NCBI RefSeq assembly: GCF_900110485.1
Contig: NZ_FODY01000031.1
Span: 1-37,618 of the forward strand
From: Propionispora vibrioides
GTDB taxonomy: Bacteria; Bacillota; Negativicutes; Propionisporales; Propionisporaceae
Direction: 5' to 3'
DNA: 37,618 nt
In this document: positions 31,067-37,618 of the stretch, one piece after another
How the letters are laid out: every line of letters starts with the position of its first letter
How positions within the stretch are numbered: position 1 is the first letter of the stretch
Notes under the pieces: model-generated
Databases searched by the model: none
Told to the model about the DNA's origin: nothing
Seen by the model: only the letters and a program-made list of their open reading frames with translations
Program-made: the position numbers and the translations under genes

Positions 31067-32260
31067 TCAACTTCCCTCCTGTTGACAATTGTCTGTTTTT
31101 TTAATCCGTCGTTGCAGGTCCTTCAAATAAATGGCTATGAGCAATAATACCGGACAGACCAGTTCAAATACCGTAAAGCCACTGTAGAAATAAGAAATTG
31201 AGACTTTCAGCCCGGCCCAGCGGTGAAAAATTAGGTTAGGATAATAGGTAATGGAAAACCAGGTCCAAAAAGCGCCAAAAAATACAATTAACCATTTTTC
31301 ATGCTTTCGCGGCACCTTAAGCAATGTTTTGTACACCAGAATTCCACCATAAAAATGAATGGCCATCTTAAAGAAACCGCCAATAAACATGACTACCGTA
31401 GCAATCGAGTCAAGGTTAGTAATAATGTCCATAATATTAATAAGCTTAATCACTTCATAGATCGGGATTGTAGATATTTTTACCAATGGCACTCCTAACA
31501 CGGCTACCATAAGGGCCAGCACACTGGACAGCAGTACGCCAATAGTGGCAGTGACAAACATGGAAGTCTTTCTCACCAGTTTTTTCTCTCGCGCAAAGGG
31601 CCAATACATAAAAAAAACCACCATTTCGCCAAAAGGGAAGTTTAATACCGCCGGTATAGCGGCTTTCAGTACTGGTCCTACCCCGCTGCCCAGTACCGGC
31701 TGCAGTCGGTGCAGACTGACTTCACCGGACGCGCTGATTAAAAAAATGGTGGCTATAATAAAAAACACCACGATGGGAAACATGATTTCTCCCATCCGGG
31801 CCAACACCTCACAGCCTAAAAAAAGCACATACACAACGGTAATCATAAAAATGATGAGAATCATCGATAAGGGAATATTAGGCAGCAATATCATCGAAAT
31901 CAGTTCACCAAATTCCCGGAAATTTAGTGTCGCAATCCAGAAAAATTCCAGACCGTACAGCATAGCCAACGGAATGGCTAACCAATTACCAAAAGTCTGC
32001 TGAATAATTTCCACCAAATTCCGGTCGGGATACCGGCGATGAATCTCCGTAAATATCCAAAGAAGCAAAAAACCAAAAAACATCGCCGTTAGAATGGCAA
32101 GCCAGGCATCCTCATTGGCATCAATCCCCAGCCCAAAGACCGTCGTACTCCCGATTTCAAATAGCATCATGAGGCAATATAACTGCCAGGTGCTTATCTG
32201 TATCATCCGCTTGCCCCGTCTTTCCGGCAAGAACTGCCAGTTTAACATATATTGTTTCAC
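31067..32260 (-). CDS. gerAB: Spore germination receptor subunit B, GerAB/endospore germination permease
   Basis: The 397-residue, ten-TM protein belongs to the APC-superfamily spore germination permeases. The characteristic start is ISTWQLYCLMMLFEIGSTTVFGLGIDANEDAW, followed by a YPDRNLVEIIQQTFG loop. It binds the germinant (amino acid or sugar) in the receptor. The frame starts at GTG 32260 with GGAAG just upstream; ATG 32206 would remove an 18-residue extension that homologues usually lack. First gene of the ger operon. No convincing sigma-G promoter was recognised. Confidence 0.92.
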   Translation of the reverse strand: MKQYMLNWQFLPERRGKRMIQISTWQLYCLMMLFEIGSTTVFGLGIDANEDAWLAILTAMFFGFLLLWIFTEIHRRYPDRNLVEIIQQTFGNWLAIPLAMLYGLEFFWIATLNFREFGELISMILLPNIPLSMILIIFMITVVYVLFLGCEVLARMGEIMFPIVVFFIIATIFLISASGEVSLHRLQPVLGSGVGPVLKAAIPAVLNFPFGEMVVFFMYWPFAREKKLVRKTSMFVTATIGVLLSSVLALMVAVLGVPLVKISTIPIYEVIKLINIMDIITNLDSIATVVMFIGGFFKMAIHFYGGILVYKTLLKVPRKHEKWLIVFFGAFWTWFSITYYPNLIFHRWAGLKVSISYFYSGFTVFELVCPVLLLIAIYLKDLQRRIKKTDNCQQEGS

Positions 32261-32282
32261 ATTTCTTCCATCCTATACACCC

Positions 32283-32312
32283 GGGAAACACTGATTTATC
32301 AGCGATTTCTCC
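32283..32312. repeat. Residual palindromic repeat (copy 6, ends only)
   Basis: GGGAAACACTGATTTA followed directly by TCAGCGATTTCTCC matches the left end and right end of copy 1 joined without the interior, so it looks like an internally deleted remnant. Confidence 0.5.
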
Positions 32313-32333
32313 GCCCTTTAAGACCACAAACAC

Positions 32334-32362
32334 AAAAAAAGACTTTCCTAATTAGGAAAGTC
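32334..32362 (-). terminator. Intrinsic terminator after the VWA gene
   Basis: The perfect palindrome GACTTTCCTA-ATTAGGAAAGTC minus two loop bases (32341-32362) is followed on the minus strand by seven T. It separates the AAA/VWA genes from the ger operon. Confidence 0.9.
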
Positions 32363-32460
32363 ATCGACCGGATTAGGGCGTGTTTTCGAACTGTCCGGCA
32401 CGCTCCCTGGTGGCGCTTTTTGTGCCATAATTCATTAATTTTTTTAAGAAATACGCCACC

Positions 32461-34197
32461 TCACAATAAATTCTCAGCAATGGTTTCGTAATTTAACAAA
32501 TGACTGTTAATGGTATCAAAAACATACACTACCCCATCAGCCTCCTGACTCAACCGGGCCAGATAGTCCTGATAAGGGCGCAGGCCGATGGCAATAAGCC
32601 GGTAGCCCTGTTTTTTTATTTGACGGGCCACGAGCAGTGCGTCGTCCACCGACTGCTGCGTGGTGCAATCGGGACCGTCCGGCAGTCCATCGGTAATTAA
32701 AATCAATACACCCTTGTCCGCCTTTGCCTTGCGCAGGTGTTGAAAGCCCGCTTGCAGTCCCAACGCCAGCGGCGTCCTGCCAGATGTCTGAATATCCTGT
32801 AAACCTTTAGTAAGCTGCTGATAATTTCTGGTTAAGGGTACCCGCACCTCGGCTGCACTGTTTTGAAAAGTAACAATTCCAATCCGACCGCGAACCCTCG
32901 TCAACAGCTGTCCGGCAAACATTTTAGCCGCCTGAATCCGTTTGCCCCCCATGCTGGAGCTGGCGTCAATCACAAGACAAATATCATTGCCATTGCGCCG
33001 GCAGCGAATATAGTGACGCAAATCGTTTTTGGTAATAGAAAAACTGATGTTAGACTCTGTCATCTTGCGGCAGGCCGCCGCATGAACCGTCTCGGAAATA
33101 TTAAGGGAGGTTATTTCTTCGCCAGGCTTTTCCACCAGCTTTTTACTGACTTCCCAGCGGGAATAAAGCAATGTTGACCGGTTGTATTGTCCCAACCTGT
33201 TGGATTGCTTACCATTCCGTTGAATTTTCTTCAGATACGCCGCCATTTTGTCCGGATTTTTACAGACCAGAGCATGCACAAGGCAGTTGGCCACCTCCTC
33301 ATCAGGCGGTTTTACCAAATGCAGCGTGGCAGGCTTTTCCTCCGCTATGCTAACCAGCTTCTGCTCATTGCACTCTTTGGGATGCGCTGTATTCCCCATT
33401 GACCTGTCAGGATTGCCGTGCCTGGCATCAGGTGGAGGTTTTCCAGCTCCCTCACCGCTGCCAGATGACTGCAAAGAGTTGTCTTCGGCTTCAGCCTGAT
33501 CCAGTTCATCCTCATCCTCTTCTTCCGGTGCTGCCTGATCACCGGTAAGCAGCGAATCATTGTCAGTAGCATAATCCGACATGTCCAGCTTGGTATTTGC
33601 AGGATTATCGACCTGAATAATTCTTTCATTCCGGCGCAATTCAAGTTGATTGGTCAAAATCACCTGCTCTACCGCATGGACCATATAAAACAGACCGCTT
33701 AAAGCCTCCCGGGAAAGCATAACTGCCATATGAACATGATTTTCATGGGCTTTACACAACGTGTCTTTTTTTCCATACACTAATTTCCCGGTAATTCGTC
33801 CGCCACCTTCGCCGGTTTGCAAATCGACCGCATCGGGGTTAATCCGGCCGTTAAATATTTCACTGACATTATACTGGGCAATGACCTCCCGCAAGGCCTG
33901 GGCTACCGGTTCCGGCCGCAGCCGGCCGCACTCATGAAAGATATCCACATGCAAAATCCTGCCGCAATCACGGCGATGATAAAAAGTCTGCCCGGCATCA
34001 GAATTCTGCAGAATCTGGATTACCTCCGGTTTTTGCGGATCATAGGTATGGACTTGCCGGCTTACCACAGCACACTCGCCGATACGTGCTCCTTTTCTCT
34101 CTTCCAGCACCACCGCCAGTCGTCTGGCAGCCGTTTCCACACTGCCGGCCGGCAGCCTTTCATCAAACAGCACCACCGTGCTTTCCTCCCGGCTCAT
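32461..34197 (-). CDS. VWA-domain protein, ChlD/BchD (Mg-chelatase subunit D)-like
   Basis: The 578-residue protein has an N-terminal region of about 200 residues, a strongly acidic Glu/Asp linker (around 215-240) and a second spacer. A C-terminal von Willebrand A domain follows (about 400-575). The MIDAS is intact: DASSSMGG (about 409-416), a Thr in TSGRTPLALG, and Asp in ITDGLPDGPD. The acidic linker plus VWA is the layout of BchD. With the AAA+ partner encoded just upstream (four-base ATGA overlap) it should form a MoxR/chelatase-type complex that remodels a protein or inserts a metal. No chlorophyll, B12 or F430 gene is nearby, so the substrate is unknown. Confidence 0.85.
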   Translation of the reverse strand: MSREESTVVLFDERLPAGSVETAARRLAVVLEERKGARIGECAVVSRQVHTYDPQKPEVIQILQNSDAGQTFYHRRDCGRILHVDIFHECGRLRPEPVAQALREVIAQYNVSEIFNGRINPDAVDLQTGEGGGRITGKLVYGKKDTLCKAHENHVHMAVMLSREALSGLFYMVHAVEQVILTNQLELRRNERIIQVDNPANTKLDMSDYATDNDSLLTGDQAAPEEEDEDELDQAEAEDNSLQSSGSGEGAGKPPPDARHGNPDRSMGNTAHPKECNEQKLVSIAEEKPATLHLVKPPDEEVANCLVHALVCKNPDKMAAYLKKIQRNGKQSNRLGQYNRSTLLYSRWEVSKKLVEKPGEEITSLNISETVHAAACRKMTESNISFSITKNDLRHYIRCRRNGNDICLVIDASSSMGGKRIQAAKMFAGQLLTRVRGRIGIVTFQNSAAEVRVPLTRNYQQLTKGLQDIQTSGRTPLALGLQAGFQHLRKAKADKGVLILITDGLPDGPDCTTQQSVDDALLVARQIKKQGYRLIAIGLRPYQDYLARLSQEADGVVYVFDTINSHLLNYETIAENLL

Positions 34198-35498
34198 GGC
34201 TCTGAATCAACCGATACCAGTTGATCAGAAGGCAGCTGCTCTAACGGAATCGCCTGCTTAGGCGGAGCAACCATTTCAGTCGCAGCAGGACGGGCCGACG
34301 GCCCTTCCAGACTTTGTCCCTCACCTTGCTCCCTGGTTTTACCGGAACTGGCCGGACTGCCATTACCGTTGGAAAACTTCTTGCAAGCACTTTGCCATAG
34401 CCGCTTCAACCAGGAATTTTTCTCCTTACTTCGCTCGGCCATTACCGGGTTGCCCGGATGGTCGGCAGTGTCAGCTTCCCAGCCGTTTTGCAGCGCCAAC
34501 CTTTTTACATATTGTTGAATGCGTTCGATCGTGACCGGGTCCAGACGATGCCCGAAAACCAAGGGCACCACATCCGCTACGTCATCCAAAGTGACTGTTT
34601 TTCTGCCGTTGCGCAGAGCAAGCAGAGTGGCTGATAATTCCAGAGCTTCCACCGCCCGAATGCTCTCAATTTCAAAATCAATATAGATAGCAGCCAGCAC
34701 ATCCAGAATGTCACTCGGGAAGACCACATTTTTCATGTCTGAAACTGCCAGTTCCCGGCTCTTTACCCCTAAGATATCCTTCTGCCTGGGCTGCATGAGT
34801 ATACGCCGTACTGTCTGCGACTGCAGCGGCCGTTCCATCTGTACCCGTAAATCAAATCGGTCGGATAACTGCTTACGGATTTGCTGCAGTGGGCCGGGGT
34901 CTTCATCCGGATTGGAAGCCGCCCAGATGCTGGCCGTAACGGGAAGCTCAACTGTCGGCAAACCGGTTTCCTCGATCTGCACCCGGCCTGGCTTGGTTCC
35001 CATCATATCCAGCAATACATCCACCAATTCCGGTGAAGTATCAGCTAAACGGTTTATTTCATCAATGAAAATAATGCCGCGGTGAGCCCGTGGCACCGTC
35101 CCCGGCAATAACGCCGCTACGGAATGCCGGGAATCGATAATTTTACCCAAATCAATGCTGCCAACCACTGTGCCAATTTTGGCAGAATGGGATATTTCCA
35201 GAAAAGGACGCGGCACCAGTTCAGTTCCCAACCTGATAATCTCCTCCGGCGACAGGCCCTTATGCTCCGGACAATGGGGTGCTTCCGGCCGGCAGTTATA
35301 GCAGCAGTTTTTAATCCGGAGGATGGGCGGCAAAATATGTCGGGCAGCCCTTATAATTGTTGTCTTGCCTGTCCCTCGCAATCCTTCTACATGAAAATGG
35401 AGGGGGATCCTGTTGACCTGCGAGGCAATGGACAGCTCAATGGCCGTAAACAAGGACCGGTTGCCCTCATGGCTGATTAAATCATAATAGGAACGCAT
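34194..35498 (-). CDS. AAA+ ATPase, ChlI/BchI (Mg-chelatase subunit I)-like
   Basis: The 434-residue protein has Walker A GLRGTGKTT (39-47), a Cys-rich insertion CCYNCRPEAPHC (65-76) as in BchI relatives, Walker B IIFIDEINR (142-150), sensor 1 at WAASNPDED and arginine fingers near QLSDRFDLR. The C-terminal 100 residues are low complexity (Pro/Ser/Glu) and not part of the AAA+ fold. It partners the VWA protein. Its substrate is unknown; the gene sits between the ger operon and a glycosyltransferase/exosporium cluster, suggesting a spore-related role. The start is ATG with GGGAGGAAG upstream. Confidence 0.88.
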   Translation of the reverse strand: MRSYYDLISHEGNRSLFTAIELSIASQVNRIPLHFHVEGLRGTGKTTIIRAARHILPPILRIKNCCYNCRPEAPHCPEHKGLSPEEIIRLGTELVPRPFLEISHSAKIGTVVGSIDLGKIIDSRHSVAALLPGTVPRAHRGIIFIDEINRLADTSPELVDVLLDMMGTKPGRVQIEETGLPTVELPVTASIWAASNPDEDPGPLQQIRKQLSDRFDLRVQMERPLQSQTVRRILMQPRQKDILGVKSRELAVSDMKNVVFPSDILDVLAAIYIDFEIESIRAVEALELSATLLALRNGRKTVTLDDVADVVPLVFGHRLDPVTIERIQQYVKRLALQNGWEADTADHPGNPVMAERSKEKNSWLKRLWQSACKKFSNGNGSPASSGKTREQGEGQSLEGPSARPAATEMVAPPKQAIPLEQLPSDQLVSVDSEP

Positions 35499-35606
35499 AC
35501 TTACCCTTCCTCCCGTTATTCAATGTCGGCTACCGCTTCCACTACAGAAGGTGATACCAACCCTTAATGTAAGTATGCATGATTTTCCTTTGTAAAATTC
35601 CCTTTT

Positions 35607-36572
35607 TCAGGCTACCACATCTTTCCTGGGCTGACGGGCTTCATTGGCACCGGTCAGTTCTTTACTCACCCAATAAAGCGGACGTTGTTTGACTTCTTCA
35701 AAAACCCGCCCCACATATTCCCCGATGATTCCGAGCCCTACGAGCTGTAATCCACCCAGCAGTAAAACACTGGCCGCGATAGTTGCCCAGCCTGGGACAG
35801 CCTCGGCGGTAAACAGCTTCGTATAAACTACATCCAAAGTCACCAGAAAACTCAACAAACCGGACAGCAGCCCCAAATAAAAGGCCATCCTCAACGGCAG
35901 CCGGGAATAGGCCGTAATTCCATCCAGACCAAAATTCAGCATTTTTTTTAACGAAAACTTCGAAGTCCCCGCAAAACGCTGAGGAGCAACAAATTCAATC
36001 TCGGTTTGCCGGTAGCCCAGATTACCGACGATACCGCGGATAAACCTGGCCTTTTCTTTAAAGTTCTTTAACGTTTCCACGGCCTTTCTGTCCAGCAGTC
36101 TAAAATCTGAACCGCCTTCTGCCACCCGGATATTGGACATGCCATTCATAATGCGGTAAAACATGGCGGAAGTAAACCGCTTAAATTGAGATACGCCTTC
36201 CGTATCCTTCCGTATAGTTTGCACCACTTCATAACCTTCCTGCCATCTGCTTAAAAGCAGAGGCAGCATATCAGGCGGATGCTGCATATCACCGTCCATG
36301 GTAATGACCGCATCGCCCTTTGCATGATCCAGGCCGCAAGTCAGGGCAACCTGGTGGCCAAAATTGCGGGCAAGCAAAATAGCCCGTACCCTGTCGTCAA
36401 CCCGTGCCAGCTTGTCCAAGAGCAGTGCCGTCTTATCGCTGGAGCCATCATCAACAAACAGGAGTTCGAACGAATAGTCCGTTTGCTCCATATGCCGAAC
36501 TACTTCCTGGTAAAATACCCTTATATTATCCTGTTCATTAAAGACAGGAACAACAATAGAAATAAACGCCAT
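35607..36572 (-). CDS. GT2 family glycosyltransferase, GtrB/DPM1-like
   Basis: The protein has an N-terminal GT-A domain (about 1-225) with ISIVVPVFNEQDNI, FVDDGSSDKT and the metal-binding DGDMQHPPDM. Two C-terminal TM helices follow (about 235-260 and 270-295). Such enzymes load sugars from UDP/GDP onto polyprenyl phosphate for transfer outside the membrane. ATG 36572 with AAGGGGAG 6 nt upstream is preferred over the open extension to 36632, giving 321 residues. The adjacent Thr-rich collagen gene suggests, without proof, a role in glycosylating spore surface protein. Confidence 0.92.
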   Translation of the reverse strand: MAFISIVVPVFNEQDNIRVFYQEVVRHMEQTDYSFELLFVDDGSSDKTALLLDKLARVDDRVRAILLARNFGHQVALTCGLDHAKGDAVITMDGDMQHPPDMLPLLLSRWQEGYEVVQTIRKDTEGVSQFKRFTSAMFYRIMNGMSNIRVAEGGSDFRLLDRKAVETLKNFKEKARFIRGIVGNLGYRQTEIEFVAPQRFAGTSKFSLKKMLNFGLDGITAYSRLPLRMAFYLGLLSGLLSFLVTLDVVYTKLFTAEAVPGWATIAASVLLLGGLQLVGLGIIGEYVGRVFEEVKQRPLYWVSKELTGANEARQPRKDVVA

Positions 36573-36694
36573 AAATATCTCCCCTTTCGTCAGCAGCCCA
36601 TAAAAATAAGCGAATATGAAAACACTACTCACTTTATTCCCTTGCTTATCATTTTCTGATCCTGAAGTATAACAGTCAATTCTGAAAATCCAAT

Positions 36695-36732
36695 GAAAAA
36701 ACCGGCTTACCCTAGAAATGATAAGCCGGTTT
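36695..36732 (-). terminator. Intrinsic terminator after the collagen-like gene
   Basis: On the minus strand the stem AACCGGCTTA / TAAGCCGGTT is followed by TTTTTTCATT. It ends the collagen-like transcript, so the glycosyltransferase is transcribed separately. Confidence 0.88.
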
Positions 36733-36772
36733 ATATTGGGTTTATTCTTTTCTCCTGAAGAACAAATATACG

Positions 36773-37618
<846 letters not shown>

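Noticed and set aside
32206..32333. Sigma-G type promoter for the ger operon
   Set aside because: No credible TGNATA/CATNNTA-like pair with proper spacing was found between the VWA terminator and gerAB.
32409..32460. Inverted repeat GGTGGCG...CGCCACC just after the VWA gene as a mobile-element end
   Set aside because: The arms are only 7 bp with no transposase, duplication or second copy in the window.
32461..35498. Magnesium chelatase for chlorophyll synthesis
   Set aside because: No ChlH or other pigment gene is present, and the inferred organism type is not phototrophic; only the AAA+/VWA architecture is supported.

Overview
The window looks like chromosomal DNA of a diderm, endospore-forming, anaerobic Firmicute, most likely Negativicutes of the Sporomusaceae type. 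The inference rests on a combination: a gerA-type spore germination operon and a BclA/exosporium-like collagen protein (spores), TonB-ExbB-ExbD (outer membrane), Asr-type anaerobic sulfite reductase plus a flavodiiron protein (anaerobic life), and sigma-A style promoters with strong purine-rich Shine-Dalgarno sites. No rRNA or tRNA gene was seen.

Layout. 1-325: 5' part of a group II intron on the minus strand, running off the left edge. 527-1837: secreted GH18 chitinase behind a near-perfect sigma-54 promoter. 1877-5953 (minus): trehalose operon treP-treC-treR, with two TreR-like palindromes placed on the treP promoter. 6099-9701 (minus): FNT-family channel plus asrA-asrB-asrC. 9756-12463 (minus): YhcH-family cupin, flavodiiron protein FprA, GH73-like cell-wall hydrolase. 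12568-13777: YitT membrane protein divergent from an Lrp/AsnC regulator. 13788-15221 (minus): membrane-anchored PIG-L deacetylase. 15641-18737 (plus): an AT-rich island with a multi-TM/PAS histidine kinase and a FeeM/LuxI-like acyltransferase fused to a cyclic-nucleotide-binding-like domain. 18800-20342 (minus): orphan LivJ-type lipoprotein under a glycine riboswitch with an intrinsic terminator. 20375-21559 (minus): MFS exporter. 21736-27175 (plus): Fur-box promoter, long leader, exbB-exbD-tonB, then a FecCD-type permease, ATPase and binding lipoprotein. 27379-28089 (plus): TetR regulator. 28146-32260 (minus): gerAB, a 48-residue single-TM protein, gerAA, gerAC. 32461-35498 (minus): AAA+ (ChlI/BchI-like) and VWA (ChlD/BchD-like) pair. 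35607-36572 (minus): GT2 glycosyltransferase. 36773 to the right edge (minus): collagen-like protein with Gly-X-Thr repeats.

How the parts fit. The ExbBD-TonB and ABC genes together form an envelope-spanning, iron-responsive uptake route, although no outer-membrane receptor lies in the window. The last 9 kb may have a spore theme: germinant receptor, AAA/VWA pair, glycosyltransferase and exosporium collagen. Several intergenic gaps carry copies of a degenerate palindromic repeat family.

The most unusual items are the kinase/acyltransferase-cNBD pair, the glycine riboswitch on an orphan binding protein, the tiny extra ger gene, the AAA/VWA pair beside spore genes, the sigma-54 chitinase promoter, and the Rex/Crp-like palindrome buried in a terminator stem before the sulfite reductase operon.
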